From UBA3951 sp050952125 (GTDB lineage Bacteria > Bacillota > Sulfobacillia > Fermentithermobacillales > Fermentithermobacillaceae), in the NCBI GenBank assembly GCA_050952125.1, contig JBMNKK010000003.1:682001-746000 (forward strand): 64,000 nucleotides of DNA, read 5' to 3'. Positions 51,046-59,172 of this stretch are shown one piece after another. The notes below the pieces were generated by a model. It was not told where the DNA came from and ran no database searches. It saw only the letters and a program-made list of their open reading frames with translations. A program made the translations under genes and the position numbers. Within the stretch, counting starts at the first letter, position 1. Each line of letters opens with the position of its first letter.

Positions 51046-51675
51046 CTATTCTCCGCCAAAGTAAGACCGGTCGATCCCGAGAATGACCCGGAATCCGGTC
51101 AGGACCATTCCAAGAGCGGCACCGATCATGACTGCCCGGTTTCCCGCAACGTTGGCGTAACTCATGAACCAAGCGCTTGCCTTCGGGAACCAAGGAGAAA
51201 CCATCTTCATGAGCGGAGCGTTGCCGAGCATCACCAAGAGCCCGGAAGCCAAGAGGAACGCAGCGTCAATGTTTCTAGCTCTGAACGCCCTGCGGGCGGC
51301 AGACGCGATGAAGAAGATCATTATTGAGAACATCGCCGTACTGAGAGGCTGGTACAGGCCGTCGAACAGAAAAGAGTAGATGTCTGCTGCAGCAGTTCCT
51401 TTAGCCGAGAAGCCGGTGACAACCATAACAAGGATCCCGAAGTACAGAATCCAAGACATCCATGCGTCCGGATGATTTGAGCGTATTTTGCGGCTGTGGA
51501 TGACTATGAGGTTGACTGCAGCCAAACCCATCGCGAATGCCGATATAATGCTTCCCCAGTTTTGAGCTTTGGTGGCTATTTCTGAAACGCCGGGCGCCAT
51601 GGTCTTGAAAAAGTACTCGAACAGGATCAATACTCCCGCTACGAATCCTATGGCGATCGGGACTTCCTTTTTCAC
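51046..51675 (-). CDS. Membrane protein of unknown function (operon gene 2)
   Basis: A 209-residue integral membrane protein with about six helices (near residues 6-24, 42-60, 75-92, 112-130, 140-155 and 180-198). I recognise no family. It resembles operon gene 4 in size and topology, so the operon may encode two pairs, each a TM-flanked domain protein plus a polytopic protein. It starts at GTG with GGGGAGGTG eight bases upstream, 15 bp after gene 1. Confidence 0.65.
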   Translation of the reverse strand: MKKEVPIAIGFVAGVLILFEYFFKTMAPGVSEIATKAQNWGSIISAFAMGLAAVNLIVIHSRKIRSNHPDAWMSWILYFGILVMVVTGFSAKGTAAADIYSFLFDGLYQPLSTAMFSIMIFFIASAARRAFRARNIDAAFLLASGLLVMLGNAPLMKMVSPWFPKASAWFMSYANVAGNRAVMIGAALGMVLTGFRVILGIDRSYFGGE

Positions 51676-51690
51676 GTCGACACCTCCCCT

Positions 51691-52464
51691 CTACATTTTC
51701 AGCCAGTCGATCATGGCCGATGATCCAAAAGTGGCCATAAGCGAACCTATGATGATGATGGCCATGGAAGCCAGCTTACCCCAGTCCTGAGCGGCAAGGT
51801 TGCCGATCTTGACGGGATCCTTCGAGAGATAAGCACCTCCGGCAAAGATCTCCTCACCCACCAGGGTGTAATCGGAGGCGGCGACAAAGAAGGGGATCTG
51901 CGCTGTACGGGCAGTGCCCGTGATCGTAACTGCACCGACTTGAGCGGCGCCTTCAGCCAACATCATCGATTCTGCCTGGAACTCGCCGATAAAGATGACG
52001 CTGGCCACTTTCTCAGTGTTCATGATCGAAAGGCACGCCGCCGCGAAAGCAAACTGCTCAGCCGATAAAAACTGGACCATCTCGGGCTTGGTCCTGTCAG
52101 CCTTACCTTCCTCAAGGTAGGACTGCTGCACGATAGCTTCAGCCACAGGGTACACGTTGGCCGCCGCGATGCCGACCCTCAAATCCGCATCATATCGGGC
52201 GGTCACTTTGGCTACATGTCCGAGGATCTCAAGGCCGGCGATATTCTGCGCAGCCCCGGCCGTGTTAATCTCGGTTCTGCCCGGCACGTAGAATACCGGC
52301 TTGCCGAGCTCGGTGGCTCTGCCTACTGCTTCATCGATGGCATCAAGCCCCGCGATCCTGCGAACAGACGGCACTTTGCCCGTCTTGGCGCGCGACATGT
52401 AATAGACCGCAGTCGCCAAGAACAGCACGAAGAAAAGGAACGTGGTCTGTTTTCCGGCTACCAA
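51691..52464 (-). CDS. DUF6754-like membrane-tethered protein (operon gene 1)
   Basis: A 257-residue protein with an N-terminal helix (FLFFVLFLATAVYYM, residues 8-25) and a C-terminal helix (SMAIIIIGSLMATFGSSAMI) around a soluble alpha/beta domain with GKPVFYVPGRTEINTAGA, IGEFQAESMMLAEGAA and DYTLVGEEIFAGGAYLS segments. I believe it belongs to DUF6754, whose function is unknown. The ORF extends to 52581, but the TTG at 52464 has AGGAGGTG eight bases upstream and puts the membrane helix at the N-terminus, so it is preferred. Bases 52465-52707, up to the divergent S9 gene, show no other gene. Confidence 0.65.
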   Translation of the reverse strand: MVAGKQTTFLFFVLFLATAVYYMSRAKTGKVPSVRRIAGLDAIDEAVGRATELGKPVFYVPGRTEINTAGAAQNIAGLEILGHVAKVTARYDADLRVGIAAANVYPVAEAIVQQSYLEEGKADRTKPEMVQFLSAEQFAFAAACLSIMNTEKVASVIFIGEFQAESMMLAEGAAQVGAVTITGTARTAQIPFFVAASDYTLVGEEIFAGGAYLSKDPVKIGNLAAQDWGKLASMAIIIIGSLMATFGSSAMIDWLKM

Positions 52465-52707
52465 TCTCCCTACACCTCCTAGTAATTTGTGCGGCTTGTG
52501 CGTTGTGCCCTGTAGTTCGTCTTTGTTCGCTGTCGGAATTTCAACTCCTGCAGCATCTGTGGCTTTATTCAGAAAAAACATAGGTTCGCAGCGCGCCGCT
52601 CTCCCTTTTGAACTTCCCGCGAAGGATGAAGTCAGGCAGGTGAAGAATGAAATCCTCTGAGCATGGTAATCACGATGGAGTAATCCACGCGTAGGAGGGT
52701 GTCAAAT

Positions 52708-54798
52708 TTGGAAGAACAGAAGAGGCCAGTGACATCGCGTGACCTGTGGTCACTACGGTTCACCGGAGACCCCGAGCTTTCACCTTCCGGAAACGAACTC
52801 GTCTGGGTCGAGACCTGGATCAACGCCCAGAAGAACCGCTACGAATCGGCTCTTTTTATTTCCCGCAGAGACGCTAAAGGCGTTTTCTCTCCACCTTCCA
52901 GGCTGACATACGGAAGAAGGTCCGACGGCGACGGAGCCATGGACCGCTCGCCGAGGTTCTCGCCGGACGGCTCTCTCCTCGCGTTCACATCGAATAGGTC
53001 CGGCAGAGGGCAGATCTGGCTGCTAGACATGAAAGAAGGCGGAGAAGCCCGGCAGCTGACAACGCTCGAGGACGGAGTTTCTCAGATCACGTGGTCACCC
53101 GACGGAAAACGTATCGCGTTCTGTTCCCGCGAGCCCAAGCCCAAGAGAGAAAACCCACCTGATGGATTTGAGACGGATAAGGACGTAACGGTCATCACGC
53201 GCCTCCGGTACAAAGCCAACGGAGTGCCGGGAGTAGTTGACCCCCGGCCCGTCCACATCTACACGGTCGAAGTCGACACCGGAGAAGTCCGCCAAGTTAC
53301 AGACGGCGACTATCACGACATGAGCCCAGCGTTTTCGCCCGACGGCAGCACCATAGCTTTCATTTCGTCGAGGGAGCCGGATCGCGAGCTTAGGATGATG
53401 CCTGACCTCTGGACAATACCGGTAGGGGGCGGCGAGGCCAAGAAGCTTACGTCGGGCAAGGGACCCGTCTACGGGCCGGAGTATTCGCCGGACGGTAAGT
53501 GGATAGCCGTGGTCGGCCACGAGAACGGAGAAGTGAGCACTTCGAACCAAGAGATCATGGTCATCCCCAGCGAAGGCGGCGAAATGCGGCACCTGTGGGA
53601 TATCGATAGGAGTGTAGGCTCGGGGCTAGGTTCAGATTGCAGGTCGGACGCAGGGCGTTCGGGCCCCTACTGGTCGAGCGACAGCCGGACGCTTTATTTC
53701 ATCCTTACAGATAAGCGCACGTCAGGCATCTACCGGACGAATCTTGACAGACCCCACGTAGAACTGGTCGCGGGGGCAATTCCGGGAAACATCAATGCCT
53801 GCGGTAAGTTCCCGCCGGTCACCAACTCCTTCGTCGCGCGGACCCTGGACAGCGGCAACGTGCTGTTCGCGTTCAACGGCAACTCGCCGGTGAACCCGGG
53901 TGACATCTATGCTATCGAGATGCCGGGAGACGTTTGCGGCCCAACGAACGAGTCTTGTCCGCTGCAAGAGATAACTCGAGTCAATGAGAGCGTGCTGTCA
54001 GGTCTGGCGATAGTCGAGCCCGAACGGTTCACCTTCAACTCCACCGACGGCCTCGAGCTTGACGGCTGGATGATGAAACCGGTGAACTTCGAAGAGGGCA
54101 AGAAGTATCCGGCCGTGATAGAGATTCACGGGGGGCCCCACTCGGCCTACGGCGAGGCGTTCTTCCACGAGTTCCAGCTGTTGGCCTCCAAGGGCTTCGG
54201 AGTCTTCTACTGTAATCCCAGGGGAAGCTCGGGCTACGGGAAGGAGTTCGCAGATGGGGTGATAGGCGATTGGGGTGGCATGGATTACCAGGACATCATG
54301 TCGCTCAAACACTACGCCGACAAAGTGCCCTGGGTGGACAGCTCCCGGATCGGCGTCACGGGAGGCAGCTACGGCGGCTACATGACCAACTGGATCGTCG
54401 GTCACACCGACGAGTTCAGAGCCGCGGTAACGCTCCGGAGCATATCGAACATGTACACAAAGTACGGGGTCTCCGATATCGGGTGGTTCGGCAACAAACG
54501 AGGCTTCGGCGGAAGAGACCTTTGGGACAGCGAGGACTTTATCATGGAACGCTCTCCCATAAGGTATGCGCCAAGAGTCACGACTCCAATCCTCATCATC
54601 CACTCCGAGCAGGACTACCGCTGCCCGCTGGACCAGGCAGAGCAATGGTATGTCGCCCTCAAGAGGCTCGGGAAAACGGTTGAGTTCGTGAAGTTCGCAG
54701 GCGAAAACCACGAGCTTTCGCGGTCGGGCAAGCCTTGGAACAGAGTTGAGAGGCTCGACCACATTGTCCGCTGGTTTGAGAAGTATCTGAAGGCTTAA
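52708..54798 (+). CDS. S9 family prolyl oligopeptidase / acylaminoacyl peptidase (copy 2)
   Basis: A 696-residue serine peptidase paralogous to the one at 3026-5086. The N-terminal propeller has FSPDG and WSPDG repeats; the hydrolase domain has GGSYGGYMTN with nucleophile Ser554, HSEQDYRCPLDQAEQ with the acidic residue, and ENHELSRSG with the His. No signal peptide. TTG 52708 follows GGAGGG by eight bases; the GTG three codons earlier lies directly against that ribosome site. It is divergent from the four-gene membrane operon and ends at a large hairpin. Confidence 0.88.
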   Translation: MEEQKRPVTSRDLWSLRFTGDPELSPSGNELVWVETWINAQKNRYESALFISRRDAKGVFSPPSRLTYGRRSDGDGAMDRSPRFSPDGSLLAFTSNRSGRGQIWLLDMKEGGEARQLTTLEDGVSQITWSPDGKRIAFCSREPKPKRENPPDGFETDKDVTVITRLRYKANGVPGVVDPRPVHIYTVEVDTGEVRQVTDGDYHDMSPAFSPDGSTIAFISSREPDRELRMMPDLWTIPVGGGEAKKLTSGKGPVYGPEYSPDGKWIAVVGHENGEVSTSNQEIMVIPSEGGEMRHLWDIDRSVGSGLGSDCRSDAGRSGPYWSSDSRTLYFILTDKRTSGIYRTNLDRPHVELVAGAIPGNINACGKFPPVTNSFVARTLDSGNVLFAFNGNSPVNPGDIYAIEMPGDVCGPTNESCPLQEITRVNESVLSGLAIVEPERFTFNSTDGLELDGWMMKPVNFEEGKKYPAVIEIHGGPHSAYGEAFFHEFQLLASKGFGVFYCNPRGSSGYGKEFADGVIGDWGGMDYQDIMSLKHYADKVPWVDSSRIGVTGGSYGGYMTNWIVGHTDEFRAAVTLRSISNMYTKYGVSDIGWFGNKRGFGGRDLWDSEDFIMERSPIRYAPRVTTPILIIHSEQDYRCPLDQAEQWYVALKRLGKTVEFVKFAGENHELSRSGKPWNRVERLDHIVRWFEKYLKA

Positions 54799-54831
54799 GC
54801 GTAAAAGATCCGTACGCAGGCAGGACATACA

Positions 54832-54890
54832 GAGCCCCCGGACGCCGGGCAGGTCCGAACTAACGGACTCTTCCCCGGGGCCGGGGGCTC
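54832..54890. terminator. Large bidirectional hairpin between S9 peptidase and B12-protein genes
   Basis: GAGCCCCCGG and CCGGGGGCTC form the outer stem; GGTCCG and CGGACT form an inner one. It separates two convergent genes. The lack of a T-run on either strand makes efficient intrinsic termination uncertain. Confidence 0.55.
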
Positions 54891-54957
54891 GCTCATTACC
54901 TGTACACGCGATCGGGTTTGCCCTCTTGAAAAGAGCTCGCCCGATTGTCGCTGCCTC

Positions 54958-56685
54958 TCAGGAGTCAGCGCCGCAGGTTGCTGCCGCCTGCCTCGAGCTG
55001 AATACCTCTAAGGCGCGGCTCACCCTTGTCTCCTCCGGTATCGGCTTCCGAGTAGAAGGATCGATCGCGACGCAGGCTCCGTCCACGATTGCCGTGACGA
55101 CCTCCCCGCACGCACTGGCATTGCCCTTTAGGTGAGGGGCATCGAGAAGACCGAGCCCAATCGCCGTAGAAAGAGTGACGGGGTCTGTAAACGGGTCGGG
55201 ACCGACGGCCATTCTGCCTGCCCTGGCATGCACCGGAACAACCCCGGCCAAGAGCAGCTTGTGCAGCTCGGCGATGCCGTTAAGTAGAACTCTCGCGTCG
55301 CCTACGAGCTGCGCGCGCCTCTCCTGTACGGACTCGTCCTTCGCCATATCCGGCATGCCCGAGAGGCAAGAGCGAATGGCTCCTCTAGCTATCTTGCAGC
55401 TCTCGATGACCTCGGAGGGGCCTGCCAAGTGATCGGCTTCGCAGTAACCCACCACATGCACGATGTGGGGCCTCAGCGCCATTGCTACTGTGGTAGAGAA
55501 AGCCAAGTGGCCCTTGGCCTGCTCCAAATCAACCGGGAAACTGGCCAAGCCGGCCCTGACTTGACGGAAGACCCTGAAATCGTCACCGGCCAGAGAGTGG
55601 ATGAGTTCATCTTTAGCCAGCATTTTCCCTAAGTCCATAGCGGCGCTGGTGCCCGGAGGAGTATTCAGCATGTACTGAGATACGTAGTCTCTCACTCCGG
55701 CTTTCTTAGCGTTGTAGGCTGCCAGGTATGCGGCTGCCACAGCCACTACATCGGGCGCATCGCGAAGGCTCCAATGGTGAGACTCGTTCACTTCTACCGG
55801 AATACCTTCGGCAGCGTGCCAAGCCATCGTCTCCTGGCCCTCTGCTATCGACTGAACAACCTGCCTCGGCCCCCTTCCATCCAACACGTTGTACCAGGTG
55901 AGGGGGATAGCCGCCCAAGCATTACGGATGGTACCGGCCAAAACCTTGGCGAAGCGCAGCACGTCTCTGGTCCCGCTGTAGCACCTCATGAGGGGATAGT
56001 TGCCCCGGCGAGAGGCTTCATACAGCATTTGGAAGTCATCCTCCGACCTCAGCGCTACTCCGCCGGCGCCGTCCTGGTCATGGTCCATCTCGTCCGGCCG
56101 GAAGAAACTTTCCTGAGCGTTCTGGTCGGGCCCGATAGATATGACATCTAGAACGCCGGACTCCGCGATCTCGCGTATCCCTTCGGCTGTCTTTTCGACA
56201 GACGGTAGGCCAAAGTGATGCCTCAAGATCGGGTACGGCTGTTTCCATTCGATTCTCTCCGGCAGAGTGTCGGGATAGCGCGTGGCCTCTTTAAGTACCG
56301 GCTTACCTCTGAGAAAAGCGATTATGTCGTCTACGTCTTCCCTGCCCGAGAACACCGCGTCAAAGATGCCTTCTTCGCTCACGGCATCGGCAACCGGGGC
56401 GGTCCCGCCGAAGAACAGCGCCGGTTTCACGGACCTGGCCTCAAGCGCTGCCTTAAGCCTTCTGGCTAAGTGGCGGCCTGCCTCCGGATCCAACCGGTAG
56501 CCTACAGCGAGAATATCTGGCTTTATTCGTTTCGCCATAGTCGCCATCTCTCCAGGAGACTTGGCGGCTCCTGCAAATTCGGTAACGTACCCCTGGCTCT
56601 CAGCCAACCTGAGGAAGTTCAAGACTCCCGCGACATGCACGCAGTCACCTATGGAAGCCCCTAGGATTCTCCTGCCCTTGGCCAT
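54958..56685 (-). CDS. Cobalamin-binding protein with MutE-like (glutamate mutase) barrel
   Basis: A 575-residue two-part protein. Residues 1-130 look like a B12-binding domain (GASIGDCVHVAGVLNFL with His17 as likely cobalt ligand, then ILAVGYRLDP and FFGGTAPV). The usual DxHxxG motif is altered: Asp14 is three rather than two residues before His17. Residues 150-575 resemble the glutamate mutase E barrel in order of segments (SIGPDQNAQE, YSGTRDVLRFA, IPLTWYNVLDGRG, EVNESHHWSLRD). It could be a fused S-E carbon-skeleton mutase. The ATG overlaps the opine dehydrogenase stop (TGATG); it is last in a three-gene operon. Confidence 0.6.
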   Translation of the reverse strand: MAKGRRILGASIGDCVHVAGVLNFLRLAESQGYVTEFAGAAKSPGEMATMAKRIKPDILAVGYRLDPEAGRHLARRLKAALEARSVKPALFFGGTAPVADAVSEEGIFDAVFSGREDVDDIIAFLRGKPVLKEATRYPDTLPERIEWKQPYPILRHHFGLPSVEKTAEGIREIAESGVLDVISIGPDQNAQESFFRPDEMDHDQDGAGGVALRSEDDFQMLYEASRRGNYPLMRCYSGTRDVLRFAKVLAGTIRNAWAAIPLTWYNVLDGRGPRQVVQSIAEGQETMAWHAAEGIPVEVNESHHWSLRDAPDVVAVAAAYLAAYNAKKAGVRDYVSQYMLNTPPGTSAAMDLGKMLAKDELIHSLAGDDFRVFRQVRAGLASFPVDLEQAKGHLAFSTTVAMALRPHIVHVVGYCEADHLAGPSEVIESCKIARGAIRSCLSGMPDMAKDESVQERRAQLVGDARVLLNGIAELHKLLLAGVVPVHARAGRMAVGPDPFTDPVTLSTAIGLGLLDAPHLKGNASACGEVVTAIVDGACVAIDPSTRKPIPEETRVSRALEVFSSRQAAATCGADS

Positions 56686-57806
56686 CACGAAAGCACCTCC
56701 AGAGTGACAAGGTCTGTGAGTTGGCTGCCCATTATCCCGTCAATCCCCATACTGAACGCGTTGCGGCCCATTTCCATGTAATCGACTCCCGTGAGGACCG
56801 ATGCAAGCGAGATGGCAGCCTTCATCACCGGCGCGCTCACTCCCACTACGTTCGCCAGTGACAGCATGGGAACCAGGCTGAAGGGGACGTCCTCTTTGAT
56901 GTAGCGCGTATCCAGCGTGGTCGGGGCCGAGATACCGTGATAAGCCTTGTTTGCCTGAATACCCTCGTATAAGGAGTCCGCGACAATGCCGTACGTCTCG
57001 CGCAGCCAATCCAGCGCGGATCTGGCGTAGACCCCCAAGCCGCGAGCGATAGCGAGCCTTTCGGCGTCGAGAGCCTCCAGAACGGAAGCTACCGAAGGCG
57101 ATATGCCGTCGGTGTAGTGCTCGAAGGACAAGGAAGAGTCAACCCTGGCCGCGTTCAGCAGCGTGGGGACCGGGTGGAATATCGCTCCCATGTTGTCAAG
57201 GCTGGTGACCATCACGTTCTCCGCGGGCACAAACTGGGGAAAAGCACTTCTGAGAGCCCGGACGACTTCTATTGTTCTTGAGGCCGGAAGAGCCGCGACA
57301 CTCACCGTCTTCTTTACGCCGAAAACGCGTGAGCGGCCGCCCTCAAGCCTTCTGCTCGCGTAGATGAAGGTGTTGGTCTCGGCAACGGTCACATCGTTGA
57401 TGCACCCTTGATCCCTCAGCACTTTCCTGAAGGCCAGCGCTCCACCGGTTCTGCCGGGGTTCAAGACAACGATCTGCCCGTCGTGAAGCCAAGGCGCCAT
57501 AAGGCGCGCGACCGTCTCGTGACCCGATGCCGGAACCGTAACCATGATCACGGGCACTCCCGCTACCGCGCTGCCGATGTCTGAAGTTATCATGTTGGGC
57601 ACCGCCAAGCCTCCGAGCTCGCCCTCCAACATGATGCCGCCAGCAGCGTTCAGAGTCTCGACGGTCGGTTGTGACCTGTTCCAGAGATTCACGGCGAACC
57701 CTCTGAGGGTGAGGAATCCCGCCATGGCCACTCCGCCGTTGCCTGCTCCTATTACCGCAAAATCCGCGATCTCAGGATTTCTGTCCAGAATCAGTTGGTC
57801 TGCCAT
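56685..57806 (-). CDS. Opine (octopine/nopaline) dehydrogenase family protein
   Basis: A 373-residue NAD(P)-dependent enzyme. The N-terminal Rossmann motif is AVIGAGNGGVAMAGFLTLRG, followed by LWNRS, VTVPASGHE and NPGRTGGALAF; the C-terminal octopine-dehydrogenase domain has the conserved MGAIFHPVPTLLNAA, whose His is the catalytic one in the family. Such enzymes reductively join an amino acid to a 2-oxo acid, or split the product. ATG 57806 lies four bases after the ATP-grasp stop, with GAAGGGGTG upstream, so it is tightly coupled to that gene. Confidence 0.82.
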   Translation of the reverse strand: MADQLILDRNPEIADFAVIGAGNGGVAMAGFLTLRGFAVNLWNRSQPTVETLNAAGGIMLEGELGGLAVPNMITSDIGSAVAGVPVIMVTVPASGHETVARLMAPWLHDGQIVVLNPGRTGGALAFRKVLRDQGCINDVTVAETNTFIYASRRLEGGRSRVFGVKKTVSVAALPASRTIEVVRALRSAFPQFVPAENVMVTSLDNMGAIFHPVPTLLNAARVDSSLSFEHYTDGISPSVASVLEALDAERLAIARGLGVYARSALDWLRETYGIVADSLYEGIQANKAYHGISAPTTLDTRYIKEDVPFSLVPMLSLANVVGVSAPVMKAAISLASVLTGVDYMEMGRNAFSMGIDGIMGSQLTDLVTLEVLS

Positions 57807-57810
57807 GCGG

Positions 57811-58788
57811 TTACACCCCTTCCTCATCGATTCTCGCCAAAGCCCCGTCCAACAGGGTCTTCACGAGTTCGGTGTAATTGATGCCGACTTTATCCGCTAT
57901 CCTGGGAAGTTCGCTGTATTCGGGCATCAGCCCGGGCAAAGTGTTGATTTCGAGCACATAAGGGGTTCCGCTATCGTCAACCCTCATGTCGACTCGAGCG
58001 ATATCTCTGCATCCTATAGCTAAAGCAGTCTTAACTGCAATGTCTTGAAGAGAGGCCGCTAGGGCGCCGGGAATTGCCGCCGGACACTCTACCCGGACGT
58101 TATCTTTCGATTTCACTCCGTATGTGTACATGCCGTCTTCATTGAAGATGATCTCTTCCACCGGGAGAGCCTTAGGCCTCGGGTATCCCAGAAGGCCCAC
58201 CGTAAACTCTCTGCCGGCAATGAACTCTTCTATCAGTACAGGCGGTCCGAACCGCTCCAACGCGTTCGCCGCTATCTCTAGAGCGCCTTCCCCATCTTCT
58301 ACGACGCTGTCCGGCGTGATGCCGACGCTTGAACCTTCTGCGGCAGGCTTCACAATGACCGGAAACCGGAGACCTTCCACCAAACCGGGGTCAAGGTCCT
58401 GGGTTCCGAATACCGTCCGAAAGGCGGGCGTCTCGATCCCAACGCTCTGCATGACCATCTTGGTGAGGTGTTTCTGAAGTCCGATGGTATGCGCTTCCAA
58501 CGAAGACCCCGTGAATGGAATACCGGTCAACTCCAATATCGCGGCGATGTTCGCTTGGTCCTTCTTGGTGCGGTATCCCGTCGCGATGTTGAAGAGAGCG
58601 TCCGGTTTTGTCGACTCGATGTCCGAGAGCATGGTCGGCCCGGCCTCAACCACGGTGACGCTGTGTTTTAACTCCCTAAGACTTTTCACCACAGCGTCGC
58701 GCGTCTTCTCCGTTTGCTCTTTCGCGTGAGGATCGCGCCGGTTCAAGAGGCAGTCACCGGTAGGCGCCGTTATTACGGTTACTCGCAT
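57811..58788 (-). CDS. ATP-grasp ligase, D-Ala-D-Ala-ligase-like
   Basis: A 325-residue ATP-grasp enzyme. ATP-binding motifs are PVIVKPAAEGSSVGITPDS and LIEEFIAGREFTVGLLG; metal ligands are in ARVDMRV and VLEINTLPGL. It lacks the N-terminal HEVS-type substrate motif of true D-Ala-D-Ala ligases (the first part reads VTVITAPTGD) and has ALFNIATGYRTKKDQ where Ddl has its HGxxGEDG loop, so a different amino acid or peptide is likely joined. ATG 58788 has GGGGAGGAG five bases upstream; the ORF extension to 59037 is leader RNA. It is first in the operon. Confidence 0.8.
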   Translation of the reverse strand: MRVTVITAPTGDCLLNRRDPHAKEQTEKTRDAVVKSLRELKHSVTVVEAGPTMLSDIESTKPDALFNIATGYRTKKDQANIAAILELTGIPFTGSSLEAHTIGLQKHLTKMVMQSVGIETPAFRTVFGTQDLDPGLVEGLRFPVIVKPAAEGSSVGITPDSVVEDGEGALEIAANALERFGPPVLIEEFIAGREFTVGLLGYPRPKALPVEEIIFNEDGMYTYGVKSKDNVRVECPAAIPGALAASLQDIAVKTALAIGCRDIARVDMRVDDSGTPYVLEINTLPGLMPEYSELPRIADKVGINYTELVKTLLDGALARIDEEGV

Positions 58789-58861
58789 GGCATCTCCTCC
58801 CCTTTCTATGGACTCTGTGCAGTGAGATAGCACACCAGGCGGCATGGCGCGGGGCGGCAAA

Positions 58862-59011
58862 TAGCTGAGTTCAGCTAGAACTCCGGAAATGGAGTCAAAG
58901 CCGGATAGGTTCCTTAGGTGATTCCCAAATAGGGAATAGACCCGCGGACACCGCGAAATACGCTGTAGCAACAGCCTTGGGGAAGTTGGCGGGAGGCGGC
59001 CTTTTGCCGCC
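58862..59011 (-). other. Leader segment with six consecutive hairpins
   Basis: Between the riboswitch and the ATP-grasp gene, six perfect short hairpins follow one another: 58995-59011 (GGCGGC), 58962-58975 (GCTGT), 58943-58955 (CGCGG), 58921-58937 (ATTCCC), 58880-58895 (ACTCC) and 58862-58877 (TAGCTGA). None is followed by a T-run. The segment may be the riboswitch's expression platform or a second structured RNA; I recognise no known aptamer. Confidence 0.6.
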
Positions 59012-59029
59012 ACGATGAAGCCGTCTTCC

Positions 59030-59150
59030 TTTTCCACGCTTACGAGGTTAGCTGACGGGCTCGGGCCGAAAAGGTTTGGCCCTACGAACTAGCGATTAGC
59101 CCCGGATAGTTGGTTCCCCCGCTCTCAGATAATGAGATTCAGCGATTGGG
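59030..59150 (-). ncRNA. Cyclic-di-AMP riboswitch (ydaO-yuaA type)
   Basis: Read on the minus strand, the segment has the class's conserved words in order: ATCGCTGAATCTC, GAGAGCGGGGGAACCA, GTAGGGCC with its partner GGCCCGA, and GTCAGCTAACCTCGTAAGCG at the 3' end, which pairs back to the 5' ATCGCT. These match the ydaO/yuaA aptamer nearly exactly. Known members switch genes off when c-di-AMP is high. It lies directly downstream of a consensus promoter and upstream of the ATP-grasp operon. Confidence 0.93.
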
Positions 59151-59172
59151 CGTGCTATCTACTGCTTATGCT

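Noticed and set aside
58789..59037. 83-codon N-terminal extension of the ATP-grasp protein
   Set aside because: The stretch consists of riboswitch-end and hairpin-rich leader RNA; the ATG at 58788 has a strong ribosome site and gives the normal family N-terminus.
58800..59150. Cobalamin riboswitch, considered because the operon encodes a B12 protein
   Set aside because: The conserved words match the ydaO c-di-AMP aptamer; no B12-box sequence was found.
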